A stretch of 64,000 nt of DNA, taken from positions 1 through 64,000 of the forward strand of contig CAMWUL010000005.1 of the NCBI GenBank assembly GCA_947177445.1, given 5' to 3'. Of the stretch, positions 29,277 to 39,820 are shown piece after piece. The notes under the pieces were generated by a model. It did not search any database. It saw nothing but the letters and a program-made list of their open reading frames with translations, and was not told where the DNA came from. Position 1 is the stretch's first letter. Every line of letters begins with the position of its first letter. Source of the stretch: an uncultured Lachnospiraceae bacterium. Its GTDB lineage: Bacteria; Bacillota; Clostridia; Lachnospirales; Lachnospiraceae. The translations under genes were made by a program, and so were the position numbers.

Positions 29277-30298
29277 CAAAATCGGTAAAACTTGCGGATA
29301 TCGCACAGAAGGTGGGAGTCAGCGTGGTAACTGTCTCCAAGGCGCTGTCCGACCAGAAGGGCGTCAGCGAGGAGATGCGTGAGAGAATAAAGAAGCTGGC
29401 GGAAGAGATGGGATACAGGCCGCCCTCCGCGGTGAAAAAGGAATCTGCCAAGCCGCGGAGCTACAATATTGGCGTGCTGATAGAGGAAGAATACCTGGAC
29501 AATTACGAATCCTTCTACTGGAAGATCTATCAGCAGATATCCATCTATGCCCTGCAGCAGGAATGCTTTGCCATGATGGAAGTGGTGAGCGGTTCTATGG
29601 AGGAGCAGATGGAGCTGCCGAAGCTGGTAAGGGAGCGTAAGGCTCACGGCATCATTGTCTTGGGCAGGATGCCGGACAGATATTTAAAGCTGCTGAAGGA
29701 GGACGAATCTGTCCCTGTGGTATACATTGATTTTACAGACGATGATCCGGACACGGATGCGGTAGTTTCCGACAGCTATTATGGTGCCTGCCGCCTGGTT
29801 AATTATCTCATCGGACAGGGACATACCAGGATTGCTTATGTGGGAACGCTGCTGGCTACCAGTTCTATCACGGACAGGTATTTCGGCTATGCGAAGGCGC
29901 TGATGGAGCATGATATTCCTCAGAGGGAGGACTGGAGGTTGGACGACAGACATGTGTCCAGCGGTTTTATTCAGGAGGGGTTGATGCAGATACCGGAGGA
30001 AATGCCTACCGCATTTTTCTGCAACTGTGACCTGACGGCAGGCAAGCTGATCCAGAAATTGCGTCAGGGAGGCTATCAGGTGCCTGAGGATATTTCCGTG
30101 GTGGGCTTCGACAACTATATCTATCCGGGAGTCTGTGACTTAGGGATCACCACCTATGAGGTGGATCAGGCAGAGATGGCGGCCCAGGCGGTGAAGATAC
30201 TGATAAAACGGATGGGAAACGAAGTAGACCGTCCCAGAACTTATATGGTTGAAGGCCGTATTGTTGTAAAGGATAGCGTAAAGAAAATAGAAAGTTAA
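29273..30298 (+). CDS. LacI family transcriptional regulator
   Basis: VKLADIAQKVGVSVVTVSKALSDQKGVSEEMRERI HTH; periplasmic-binding-like effector domain; ATGA overlap with GH36. Confidence 0.92.
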   Translation: MTKSVKLADIAQKVGVSVVTVSKALSDQKGVSEEMRERIKKLAEEMGYRPPSAVKKESAKPRSYNIGVLIEEEYLDNYESFYWKIYQQISIYALQQECFAMMEVVSGSMEEQMELPKLVRERKAHGIIVLGRMPDRYLKLLKEDESVPVVYIDFTDDDPDTDAVVSDSYYGACRLVNYLIGQGHTRIAYVGTLLATSSITDRYFGYAKALMEHDIPQREDWRLDDRHVSSGFIQEGLMQIPEEMPTAFFCNCDLTAGKLIQKLRQGGYQVPEDISVVGFDNYIYPGVCDLGITTYEVDQAEMAAQAVKILIKRMGNEVDRPRTYMVEGRIVVKDSVKKIES

Positions 30299-30323
30299 AA
30301 TTGGCTAAATTTAATCAACGCGA

Positions 30324-30359
30324 AAATGCCGGTTTCTCAGGAGTGGGAAATCGGCATTT
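30324..30359 (+). terminator. stem-loop after the lacI-type gene
   Basis: AAATGCCGGTTTC / GAAATCGGCATTT (one G-U pair), no strong T-run. Confidence 0.45.
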
Positions 30360-30460
30360 GTGTATTTGTCACAAAAATATGGGCGTAAAATTGGTAACAT
30401 GGTAGAAATAACCAAATAATAACATAAAAAGGTTGAATTAATTTAACAAGAGGTTTATTA

Positions 30461-30480
30461 TTAGCTTAATAAGAAGCTAA
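30461..30480. promoter_or_regulatory. palindrome TTAGCTT-N6-AAGCTAA upstream of GH26
   Basis: perfect 7-bp arms, 31 nt before the GH26 ORF. Confidence 0.35.
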
Positions 30481-30510
30481 ATTAAAGAGCGGATTTAGCA
30501 ATAAGCTTTT

Positions 30511-32031
30511 ATGGGGAGCGCGGATATGAAAAGATGGAGGAGAACAGCGGCATATCTGATAGTGCTGGCTTTATCCGGCGGACAGCTTACAGGCTGTGGA
30601 CGTGATGTGCCCGGGGAGTCTGATGAAGCGGAGGAATTTACTGCGGAGGTCATCGCTGTCTATGAAGCGGAGGAGGCTGTCTTTGCGGGAAAGGTTCATG
30701 AGGAAATGGGCAAAGAGGAGTGCAGCGGAGGCGGATATGCCACCGGCTTCCAGGATGATGGGGATTCCTGCATGTTCAGTGTTGAGATACCTGAGGACGG
30801 CTTTTACGATCTGCAGTTTGGCAGCGCGGCCAGCGATTACAAGGAAAATTATGTGCATGTAGATGGAGAACCCATGGGGAATCTGGTGACGGACAGCAAG
30901 GCTTTTGCGGAGTCGGGAATCAGCAGAGTCTACATGACGGCCGGTGCCCATGAGGTTTCGGTTTTCAAGTTCTGGGGGTGGATTGACTTGGATTATCTGA
31001 AAATAATGACATCGAAGCCCATACCTGCCTCCACCTATCAGGTTTCCGCAGAGCTTGTCAATGAGAACGCTATTGATAACGCAAAGCGGCTGATGAGCTA
31101 TCTGGCGGACAACTATGGAACCAAAATTCTCTCCGGACAATACTGCGACACCGGAATCAACGGCAAAGAATTCCAGGTCATCAAAAAAGTGACCGAAAAG
31201 CTGCCGGCGGTGCTGGGATTGGATTTTATGGAATATACACCCTCCTTTGTGGAGCATGGAAGTACGGGACATTCCACGGATTTGGCTATTCAATGCTGGG
31301 AACAGGGGGGGATCGTAACCTTTTGCTGGCATTGGAATGCCCCGACGAAGTACCTGACCGGGAACTGGTACAGCGGTTTTTATACAGAATACACCAATCT
31401 GGATCTGGCAAAGGTGATGAACGGGGAGGATGCGGAAGGGTACGCTCTGCTGATGCAGGATATTGATGCAATTGCCAGTCAGCTATCCATTCTGCAGGAG
31501 GAGGGAGTCCCCGTCCTCTGGAGGCCTCTTCATGAGGCCAGCGGCGGCTGGTTCTGGTGGGGAGCCGCGGGGCCGGAAGCCTATATACAGCTCTACAGAC
31601 TGCTCTATGACAGGCTGGTCAACGAACATGGGCTGAATAACTTGATCTGGGTTTGGAACGGCCAGGACAAGGACTGGTATCCCGGGGATGAGTACGTTGA
31701 CATCATCGGCGAGGACATTTATCCCGGAGAGCGGGTGTACACTTCCCAGGTCAATAAGTATTTGGAGGCGGTGGAATACACAGAGGCAGGGAAGATGGTG
31801 GTTCTCTCGGAGAATGGCTGTGTGTTCGACCCGGATCTGGCGGTGAGAGACGGAGCTATGTGGGGGTTCTGGTGTACATGGAGCGGTGAATTTGTGGCAA
31901 AGGACACAGCCGTTTTCACCTACAGCGATCAGTACACGGAAAGCGACGCACTGAAGCGCTTCTATGAGGCAGAGGTGGTAGTTACTCTGGATGAGCTGCC
32001 CAATCTGAAAGAATATCCGATCCGGAATTAA
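30511..32031 (+). CDS. GH26 beta-mannanase lipoprotein with N-terminal CBM35-like module
   Basis: lipobox GGQLTGC; CBM35-like YEAEEAVFAGKVHE..GGGYATGF; GH26 block KILSGQYCD, WRPLHEASGGWFWWG, VLSENG. Confidence 0.88.
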   Translation: MGSADMKRWRRTAAYLIVLALSGGQLTGCGRDVPGESDEAEEFTAEVIAVYEAEEAVFAGKVHEEMGKEECSGGGYATGFQDDGDSCMFSVEIPEDGFYDLQFGSAASDYKENYVHVDGEPMGNLVTDSKAFAESGISRVYMTAGAHEVSVFKFWGWIDLDYLKIMTSKPIPASTYQVSAELVNENAIDNAKRLMSYLADNYGTKILSGQYCDTGINGKEFQVIKKVTEKLPAVLGLDFMEYTPSFVEHGSTGHSTDLAIQCWEQGGIVTFCWHWNAPTKYLTGNWYSGFYTEYTNLDLAKVMNGEDAEGYALLMQDIDAIASQLSILQEEGVPVLWRPLHEASGGWFWWGAAGPEAYIQLYRLLYDRLVNEHGLNNLIWVWNGQDKDWYPGDEYVDIIGEDIYPGERVYTSQVNKYLEAVEYTEAGKMVVLSENGCVFDPDLAVRDGAMWGFWCTWSGEFVAKDTAVFTYSDQYTESDALKRFYEAEVVVTLDELPNLKEYPIRN

Positions 32032-32088
32032 GGAGTCGGGCACCAGACATGGAGAAAGAGAGTATCTGAAAATGGTTCGGAAGAAGCG

Positions 32089-32775
32089 ATGGGATACGGG
32101 GGAAATGGCAGGGGTATGAAGAAAAAGAATTCCGGCGGCCTGCTGGCCAATGAAGGAAAAATCGTAGGTCTGCTGAACAAATCGGGGGAGATCATTCTGC
32201 TGAATATGGCTTTTCTGCTGTGCTGCCTGCCGGTCGTTACCATAGGGCCGGCCCTGGCTTCACTGTATTATGCCACCATGAAGAGCATCCGGCGGGAGCG
32301 AGGGTATCCGGTGCGGGAGTTTTTCTCATCTGTGAGGAGGACGCTTAAAAAAGGAATTCTGCTTACTTTGCTGGCTGCCGCCTGGCTGGGATGTCTGTTC
32401 TTCGGCAGGTATTACGCCAGGACGGGGCAGTGGAAGGCGTCGCCGGGTGCAGGGCTGTATGATGCGTTCATCATCGTCAGTATCTGTGTATTGATTTACA
32501 TTTTTCCGGTGCTTTCCAGGTTCGAGATGAAGCTGACCGGAATCATAAAGCTCAGCTTTCTGATGAGCATACGATTCCTGCCGTTGACGGTTATCAGCAT
32601 TGCAGGCTTGGCGGCGGGAGTTTTACTGATGATTTACGTTCTTCCGATTCCCTGCATTTTCTTTGTGCCGGGACTGTGGTGTCTGGCGCTGACCTTTTTG
32701 ACAGAGAGGGCGCTGCAGGCCTATACGCCTGAGGCGGGGCCGGGAGAAGAACAATGGTTTGACAAAGAGCCTTAA
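32089..32775 (+). CDS. YesL-like (DUF624) membrane protein
   Basis: LLNKSGEIILLNMAFLLCCLPVVTIGPALASLYYATMKSIRRERGYPVREFFSSVRRTLKKGI. Confidence 0.82.
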   Translation: MGYGGNGRGMKKKNSGGLLANEGKIVGLLNKSGEIILLNMAFLLCCLPVVTIGPALASLYYATMKSIRRERGYPVREFFSSVRRTLKKGILLTLLAAAWLGCLFFGRYYARTGQWKASPGAGLYDAFIIVSICVLIYIFPVLSRFEMKLTGIIKLSFLMSIRFLPLTVISIAGLAAGVLLMIYVLPIPCIFFVPGLWCLALTFLTERALQAYTPEAGPGEEQWFDKEP

Positions 32776-32807
32776 AATATGTGCATGGCGCGGAAAAGGG
32801 GAAAACA

Positions 32808-35804
32808 ATGAAGCGAGATAAAGTTTTGAGAAAGTCGATAGCAGCCGTTCTTCTTGCATCAATGGTGCTTGCTATGCTGCCTGCTGCGGGCATGGAGGCA
32901 ATGGCAAAGACAGACTGCTCCATGGATGAGTTTGACGAGATGATAAGCACCTACAATGTGGATGACTCCATTCCTTCCTACAATGAGTACAAGACATTGC
33001 ACTCGGATGCCGCTTATCCCGACACCGTGGTGGAGATTCCCGCTTCGGGCTTCGTCAGGTATGAGGAGAGCGATGTACCTGCGGCGCCGGAGGTTTATTC
33101 TGATTATGAGGGGATGGCGGGAGACAGCGTGCTGACAGGAGAGGACTCCCTGATTGAGTTTGAAGTGAATGTGGCTCAGAGCGGCATGTACAATCTCTCG
33201 GTGGTCTATTATCCCACAGAGGGCAAAAACTCTGATATTCAGAGAAGTCTGTTTGTGGATGGCGCGCTGCCTTTTGAGGAGATGGCGCTGCTGAGCTTCC
33301 CCAGAGTGTGGACTAATTATGTGGCGGACACCGGGACAGACGAGAACGGCATCACGGTCATGAACTGGGAGAAGGATAATCAGGGCAATGATGTGAAGCC
33401 GAAGACAATGGAGATACCGGAGTGGCAGACCAGATACCTGTATGACAGCGACGGCTATGTCACCGAGCCCCTCTCCGTTTATCTGGAGGCGGGAGAACAT
33501 ACCATCAGCATCGTATCGCTGCGGGAGCCCATGATGATTAACAAGCTGGTTTTAAGCAATGCCCAGGAGGTTAAAAGCTACGCGGAGGTAAAGGCGGGAT
33601 GGGATGCGGCGGGAGCTTCAGATACTACCGGCACCCACATCCTTCTGGAGGGAGAATATGCCACCAAGACATCCTCCCAGATGCTTTATCCCCAGCAGGA
33701 CCAGTCCTCCCCGGCAGTGTCACCCTCCAGCGCCAAGGCTCTTCTGAACAACTCCATCGGCGGCAATTCCTGGAGACTGGTAGGACAGTGGATTGAGTGG
33801 GAGTTTGACATCCTGGCGGATGGTTATTACTGCATTTCCTTTTATGACAAGCAGAATTTCTCCAGAGGTATTCACGTATCCCGCCGTATCACTATCGATG
33901 GTGAGGTGCCCTTTGCGGAAATGAATGATTACGCCTTCGATTACAGCCAGAACTGGCGTGAAGATAAGCTGTCGGACGCAAGCGGCGAACCTTACCGCTT
34001 CTACATGAAGGAAGGGCACCATGTACTCCGCATGGAGGTAGTGCTGGGCGAGTTCTCCGAGATTGTAGGCCTGGTGGAAGATGCAGTGCAGCAGCTGAAC
34101 AGTATTTACCGCCAGGTCATCAAGGTCACCGGCGTGGCGCCCGACACCTACCGGAGCTATCAGCTGGAGGCAACCCTTCCGGATTTACATAACCAACTGG
34201 TGGAAGCCAGAGATACTCTGAACGAGGCTCTGGAAAAGCTGGAAGCGGTGGCGGGCAGCAATACAGACAAAAAGGCTGTGCTTCTGACTATGAGAGACCA
34301 GCTTGACGATTTGATTAAGGACGGAGAGTACTTTGTCAGGGTCATCAGCGCTTACAAGATAAATGTCCGTGCCCTGGGCACATGGATTACCAACGTAATC
34401 AGCCAGCCCCTCCAGATAGACCGCATCAATATCTATTCTCCTGATGTGAAGATAAAGTATGACAAAACCGGATTCTTCAGCCAGGCGGGATATGAAATCA
34501 GCCGACTATACTATTCGTTTGTAATTGATTATAACAACATAGGAAGTGTGAATGAGAGCAGCGGCAAGGACAATGCGGCGCTGACTCTGTGGGTTGGTTC
34601 CGGACGTGACCAGGCAAATGTAATCAAGGGGCTGATAGATGATACCTTTACCAGCGAAACAGGTATCAGCGTCAATGTACAGCTGGTGGATATGAACACC
34701 CTGCTGAAGGCAACGCTGGTGGGAGAGGGTCCCGACGTGGCAATTCAGGTGGCAAACACCAACGGCGCGGCCGGAGCGGTGCTTTACACCGGCAACGATA
34801 CGCCGGTGAACTACGGAATCAGAAACGCGGTGCTGGATTTGACTCAGTTTGATGACTATAAAGAGGTGCTGGCGCGGTTTCCTGAAGCGGCAAACACCCA
34901 GTTCACCTACGATGGAGCGGTGTATGCCCTGCCGGAGACCATCACCTACCCGGTTATGTTTTACCGGAAAGATATTCTGAAGGAAATCGGAATGGAGGTT
35001 CCCGAGACCTGGGACGACGTGAAGGTTGCAATGACCGTGCTGGCAAAGAACCAGATGGAGTTCGGCATGCTGGCAAACGAGCAGATTTTTGCCTCCCTGC
35101 TGTACCAGAACGGAGGCCGTTATTACAACGACGATGGCAGCGCTTCAGATTTGGATTCCGACATTGCGGTAAACACCTTCAAGGATTTCTGCGAGTACTA
35201 CACGGACTACAAGCTGGATAAGGAGACCAGCGTGGAAGAGCGGTTCAGAACAGGTGAGTGTCCCATCATCATATCGGACTACACCACCTACAACAACTTT
35301 GCCGTGTCCGCGCCGGATATTGCGGGACTGTGGAGCTTTACCCAGATTCCCGGAACCGTGCAGGCGGACGGCAGTGTGGACCACTCCGTGGCAGGCACCG
35401 GACTGGCCAGCATGATTATGGCGGACACCGATTATCCGGACGCAAGCTGGGAGTTTATCAAGTGGTGGACCAGTGCAGACACCCAGACCCGGTACGGACG
35501 GGAGATGGAATCCCTGATGGGCTCTGCGGCCAGAGTTCCCACCGCAAACTATGAGGCGTTTCTGAATATGCCCTGGCCGGTGGATGATTTTGAAGCTCTG
35601 AAGGAGGCTATGGAGAGCGTCAGGGGAATTCCCCAGGTGCCCGGCGGATATTATTCCTGGCGTAATGTTTACAACGCGTTTTATACGGTGGTCAACGATA
35701 TCGACACGGCGCTTCCCAGGGAGGAGCTGATGGATAAGGTTATTTACATCAACGCGGAGATTGACTATAAGCGCGAAGAGCTGGAACTGGACAAGAAGAA
35801 ATAA
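32808..35804 (+). CDS. extracellular sugar-binding protein fused to N-terminal lectin-like (CBM35-type) domains
   Basis: Sec signal without lipobox; two beta domains (ARRITIDGEVPF / LFVDGALPF style); C-terminal CUT1 SBP region TLWVGSGRDQANVIKGLIDDTF..VALPETITYPVMFYRKDILKEIG. Confidence 0.8.
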   Translation: MKRDKVLRKSIAAVLLASMVLAMLPAAGMEAMAKTDCSMDEFDEMISTYNVDDSIPSYNEYKTLHSDAAYPDTVVEIPASGFVRYEESDVPAAPEVYSDYEGMAGDSVLTGEDSLIEFEVNVAQSGMYNLSVVYYPTEGKNSDIQRSLFVDGALPFEEMALLSFPRVWTNYVADTGTDENGITVMNWEKDNQGNDVKPKTMEIPEWQTRYLYDSDGYVTEPLSVYLEAGEHTISIVSLREPMMINKLVLSNAQEVKSYAEVKAGWDAAGASDTTGTHILLEGEYATKTSSQMLYPQQDQSSPAVSPSSAKALLNNSIGGNSWRLVGQWIEWEFDILADGYYCISFYDKQNFSRGIHVSRRITIDGEVPFAEMNDYAFDYSQNWREDKLSDASGEPYRFYMKEGHHVLRMEVVLGEFSEIVGLVEDAVQQLNSIYRQVIKVTGVAPDTYRSYQLEATLPDLHNQLVEARDTLNEALEKLEAVAGSNTDKKAVLLTMRDQLDDLIKDGEYFVRVISAYKINVRALGTWITNVISQPLQIDRINIYSPDVKIKYDKTGFFSQAGYEISRLYYSFVIDYNNIGSVNESSGKDNAALTLWVGSGRDQANVIKGLIDDTFTSETGISVNVQLVDMNTLLKATLVGEGPDVAIQVANTNGAAGAVLYTGNDTPVNYGIRNAVLDLTQFDDYKEVLARFPEAANTQFTYDGAVYALPETITYPVMFYRKDILKEIGMEVPETWDDVKVAMTVLAKNQMEFGMLANEQIFASLLYQNGGRYYNDDGSASDLDSDIAVNTFKDFCEYYTDYKLDKETSVEERFRTGECPIIISDYTTYNNFAVSAPDIAGLWSFTQIPGTVQADGSVDHSVAGTGLASMIMADTDYPDASWEFIKWWTSADTQTRYGREMESLMGSAARVPTANYEAFLNMPWPVDDFEALKEAMESVRGIPQVPGGYYSWRNVYNAFYTVVNDIDTALPREELMDKVIYINAEIDYKREELELDKKK

Positions 35805-35821
35805 CAGAAAGGGGCATATAA

Positions 35822-36787
35822 ATGGCAGAGCAAACGCAAGCGTCCGCCAAGACGGCGGGTGTATCCCAGGAGACCCTGGATCTGATTAAAAGGCAGGGAA
35901 CCTTGGGGTATCAGATTAAGAAAAGTAAATCATCCTATTTCATGCTGGCTCCATACTTTATTTTGTTTTTCTTCTTCACCGTGCTGCCGGTGGTGATGAG
36001 TGTGGCATTCAGCTTTACCTACTACAACATGCTGGAGATGCCTGAGTTTGTGGGCTGGAAGAATTACATCAAGCTGTTTTTGGAAGATGATATTTTCATG
36101 ATTTCCCTGAAGAACACGCTGATTCTGGCATTGGTTACGGGACCGGTCAGCTACTTCCTGTGTCTGCTGTTCGCCTGGATTATCAATGAGTTCAAGGGAT
36201 GGCTGAGAGCCTTCCTGACCCTGATTTTCTACGCGCCCAGCATCTGCGGTAACGCCTATGTGGTCTGGAATCTGATTCTCTCCGGAGACAGATACGGTTA
36301 CCTGAACGGTATTCTCCTGAGGCTTGGCATTATGGATGAGGCCGTGATATGGATGAAGACGGAAAAGTATGTGCTGCCCATGCTGATTGTGGTACAGCTG
36401 TGGCTGAGTCTTGGCACCGGCTTCCTGTCCTTTATCGCGGGACTTCAGACCGTAGATAAGAGTCTGTATGAGGCGGCCGCCCTGGACGGCGTCAAAAACC
36501 GCTGGCAGGAGCTGTGGCATGTGACGCTTCCGGCCATGAAGCCTCAGCTGATGTTCGGCGCGGTCATGCAGATTACCCAGTCCTTCGCCATCGCGGACGT
36601 GTCCATTCAGCTGGCGGGCAACCCTTCCGTGAACTATTCGGGAGCCACTGTGGTTACTCACCTTCTGGACTATGGCACCGTGCGATTTGAAATGGGTTAT
36701 GCGTCGGCGATAGCCACGGTGCTGTTCCTGCTGATGGTAGGCAGTAACAAACTGGTACAGAGACTCTTAAGGAGGGTTGGCGAATAA
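35822..36787 (+). CDS. CUT1 sugar ABC transporter permease
   Basis: YEAAALDGVKNRWQELWHVTLPAMKPQ EAA loop. Confidence 0.93.
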   Translation: MAEQTQASAKTAGVSQETLDLIKRQGTLGYQIKKSKSSYFMLAPYFILFFFFTVLPVVMSVAFSFTYYNMLEMPEFVGWKNYIKLFLEDDIFMISLKNTLILALVTGPVSYFLCLLFAWIINEFKGWLRAFLTLIFYAPSICGNAYVVWNLILSGDRYGYLNGILLRLGIMDEAVIWMKTEKYVLPMLIVVQLWLSLGTGFLSFIAGLQTVDKSLYEAAALDGVKNRWQELWHVTLPAMKPQLMFGAVMQITQSFAIADVSIQLAGNPSVNYSGATVVTHLLDYGTVRFEMGYASAIATVLFLLMVGSNKLVQRLLRRVGE

Positions 36788-37665
36788 TGAAAAATAAGAA
36801 AAAAAGATTTTTCAAGCCAAAGGAGAAAAGACTGAATCGTTCCATGGCGGGAAATACCCTGTTGTTTGTGCTGATGTTTATCTGCGGCCTGGCGATGATT
36901 CTTCCTCTGGTGATGGTAATCAACAACTGCCTGAAGCCTCTGGATGAGCTGTATCAGTTCCCGCCCAGAATATTTGTGAGAAACCCTACCTTTGAGAACT
37001 TTTCGGATTTGTTCACACTGATGAGCGATTCCTGGGTGCCTTTCTCCCGTTACGTGCTGAATACTGTCATTATCACCGGAGGCGGTATGGTGGGGCACGT
37101 CGTTGTTGCATCCCTGGCGGCTTATCCTCTGGCGAAGCACCGGTTCCCCGGCAAGAACATTCTGTTCAGCATGGTGGTGCTCTCCATGATGTTTTCCTGG
37201 ACGGTTACCCAGACGCCTCAGTATATGATTATTTCCTGGCTGCACATCAACAATACATACCTGGCCCTGATTCTGCCGGCGTTTTCCTTTGGAATGGGAC
37301 TCTATCTGATGAAGCAGTTTATGGAGCAGCTGCCGGATTCCCTGATGGAGTCGGCCAGACTGGATGGAGCCAGCGAGTGGAAGATATTCTGGAATATCGT
37401 TATGCCTAACGTAAAGCCCGCATGGCTGACACTGGCTATCTTCCAGTTCCAGCAGATGTGGGGCAATACGGGAAGCACCTTCCTGCGTGACGAGGAGCTG
37501 AAGCCTCTGCAGTATGCTTTGCAGCAGGTTTCCGCAGGCGGTATGGCGAGAGCCGGTGCTGCGGCGGCAGTAACCTTTATCATTGCGGCGGTGCCCATTA
37601 CCTTCTTCCTGATCTGTCAGAAGAACGTATTGGAGACCATGACATCTTCAGGTATGAAAGACTAG
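36787..37665 (+). CDS. CUT1 sugar ABC transporter permease
   Basis: LMESARLDGASEWKIFWNIVMPNVKP EAA loop. Confidence 0.93.
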   Translation: MKNKKKRFFKPKEKRLNRSMAGNTLLFVLMFICGLAMILPLVMVINNCLKPLDELYQFPPRIFVRNPTFENFSDLFTLMSDSWVPFSRYVLNTVIITGGGMVGHVVVASLAAYPLAKHRFPGKNILFSMVVLSMMFSWTVTQTPQYMIISWLHINNTYLALILPAFSFGMGLYLMKQFMEQLPDSLMESARLDGASEWKIFWNIVMPNVKPAWLTLAIFQFQQMWGNTGSTFLRDEELKPLQYALQQVSAGGMARAGAAAAVTFIIAAVPITFFLICQKNVLETMTSSGMKD

Positions 37666-37690
37666 GCTGCAGAAAGGCAGGGTAATATTA

Positions 37691-39184
37691 ATGAAAAAAT
37701 TCCGGAAATTTATGCGGGGCCTGTCCCTTTGTCTGGCATCCTTGCTGCTGGCGGGCATGATCGCAGGGGACGTATATGCGACTTCCATTCCCTACGATAC
37801 TTACAATTACGATTACAGAAACTACATCCATTTTACCCCCGCGGCCTATGTGCCGGAGAGGACCATCCGCGGGAATTCCTTTACCTACAACGGGGAGCCT
37901 CTGGGAAACTTTGTGACGCCTCAGGATTTGTGCCAGGCGGACGACGGCAGGATTTATGTGGCGGACACCGGCAATAACCGCATTGTGGTGCTGGATGAGA
38001 AAATGAGACAGGTTCTCAATGTTATCACGGTTTTTGACAACAATGGAACGGAGGACAGCTTCAAGCAGCCTTATGGTGTGTTTGTATCCGAAAAGAATGA
38101 AATCTACATAGCGGATTCCCAGAACAACCGCATTGTGGTGCTGAGTCAGGAGGGAAAGCTGATAAAAATTGTGGCGAATCCACAGTCGGAGAGCCTGGAA
38201 GATGATTATGTATTCGTTCCATTAAAGGTTGCGGTGGATTACGCGGACAGAATATATTGTATCGCACAGAACATGTTTGAAGGAATCATGGTGTTTGAGA
38301 GCAACGGAAGCTTTTCCACCTTCTTCGGCACCATAGACGTGGAAATCAGCGCCTGGGAAAAATTCTGGGCAAGGCTGGCGTCCAAGGAGGAGAGAGCAAA
38401 GCAGCTGCTGTTTATTCCCACGGAGTTTACGGGAATCGACATTGATCCGGATGGGTTTGTGTATGCCTCCAATATCGACCCCAATGGGGAGCAGGGCGTG
38501 AGACGTCTAAACCCCAGAGGAGAGGACGTCATCAAAAAGGGCGAGAATAAAAATGTGGGCGGAGACCTGTGGATTAACAGCAGCACCGAGTATGCAGGGC
38601 CCTCCCAGTTCACAGATGTAGTGTATCGTGACAACGGCATATACTCCTGCCTGGACAGAAAGAGAGGGCGTATTTTTACCTACGACCATGAGGGCAATCT
38701 GCTTTATATCTTCGGCGGACTGGGCAGCCAGGAGGGAACCTTCGCACTGCCGGTGGCGGTTGAGGATATCGGCGATAGGATTGTGGTGCTGGACGCCACC
38801 AGGGGAGAGATTTCCTGCTTTGAGATGACCGAGTACGGCAGGTTAATCAATGAGGCGGTGGGCCTTCGCTACGACGGTGACGAGGCGTCCGCGGTGGCTA
38901 TCTGGGAAAGAGTTCTGGAGCTTGACGAGAATAACGAGCTGGCGAATACCGGTATCGGGAAGGCCTACCTGACGGCGGGAGATTACGAGCAGGCCATGAA
39001 ATATCTGAAGCTGGGCATGAACAGAGACCACTATTCCGTCGCCTTCAGACGCTACCGAAATGATATGCTGACAGCAAACGCCAGCTATTTCCTGACAGGA
39101 ATTGCGGTGCTTCTTATAGTCTGGTTTGTCTATAAGCAGTGGAAAAAGAAAAAGGGTAAAAAAGGAGGTGCGGCAAATGGGTAA
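37691..39184 (+). CDS. membrane-anchored NHL-repeat beta-propeller protein with C-terminal TPR and TM
   Basis: signal peptide; repeats DGRIYVADTGNNRIVVLDE, KNEIYIADSQNNRIVVLSQ; TPR-like AIWERVLELDENNELANTGIGKAYLTAGDYEQAMKYLKLG; terminal TM. Confidence 0.82.
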   Translation: MKKFRKFMRGLSLCLASLLLAGMIAGDVYATSIPYDTYNYDYRNYIHFTPAAYVPERTIRGNSFTYNGEPLGNFVTPQDLCQADDGRIYVADTGNNRIVVLDEKMRQVLNVITVFDNNGTEDSFKQPYGVFVSEKNEIYIADSQNNRIVVLSQEGKLIKIVANPQSESLEDDYVFVPLKVAVDYADRIYCIAQNMFEGIMVFESNGSFSTFFGTIDVEISAWEKFWARLASKEERAKQLLFIPTEFTGIDIDPDGFVYASNIDPNGEQGVRRLNPRGEDVIKKGENKNVGGDLWINSSTEYAGPSQFTDVVYRDNGIYSCLDRKRGRIFTYDHEGNLLYIFGGLGSQEGTFALPVAVEDIGDRIVVLDATRGEISCFEMTEYGRLINEAVGLRYDGDEASAVAIWERVLELDENNELANTGIGKAYLTAGDYEQAMKYLKLGMNRDHYSVAFRRYRNDMLTANASYFLTGIAVLLIVWFVYKQWKKKKGKKGGAANG

Positions 39185-39809
39185 ATACTTTTCAAAGGAA
39201 AAATGGAAATACATGTTTTACACCGTTACCCACCCCATGGACGGATATTACTGGATTCGCCACCAGGACAGGGGCAGTGTGCCCATGGCCATTCTGATGA
39301 TAGTACTGTTTTCCGCCAGCTTTTCAGCCAACCGGCTGCTGGCGTCCTTCGTGGTAAATGATGTGGATCCGAGAGCTGTTGACAGCTTGTATGAGTTGAT
39401 CGGCGTTCTGGCGGCCTATCTGCTGCTCTGCGTCAGCAATTGGTCCATCACCTGCCTGATGAACGGAGAGGGCAGAATGAAGGATATTGCCATAGCGGTC
39501 GGGTACGGCTCGGTGCCAATCACAATTATGATGTTTTTGGGAACTCTTGTGAGCCAGTTTGTGGCGGATGACGAACAGGCATTTTATGTCATGATACTTG
39601 CAGTGGGTATCGCCTACGGTGTGATTATGGTACTGGTGGGCATTATGCAGGTACACAATTACACTCTTGGCAAGACACTGATTACCCTGTTTCTCACTTT
39701 GGTGGCAATGTTTATCATCATCTTTCTGCTGCTTCTGCTGAGCAATCTTTTGGGTATGGTGGTGAATTTCTTCAGAAGCATCTACATGGAAATTATATTT
39801 AGGACGTAG
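39177..39809 (+). CDS. YIP1-family membrane protein
   Basis: multi-TM; WSITCLMNGEGRMKDIAIAVGYGSVPITIMMFLGTL; overlaps the NHL gene. Confidence 0.75.
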   Translation: MGKYFSKEKWKYMFYTVTHPMDGYYWIRHQDRGSVPMAILMIVLFSASFSANRLLASFVVNDVDPRAVDSLYELIGVLAAYLLLCVSNWSITCLMNGEGRMKDIAIAVGYGSVPITIMMFLGTLVSQFVADDEQAFYVMILAVGIAYGVIMVLVGIMQVHNYTLGKTLITLFLTLVAMFIIIFLLLLLSNLLGMVVNFFRSIYMEIIFRT

Positions 39810-39820
39810 GAGGCAGGAGC

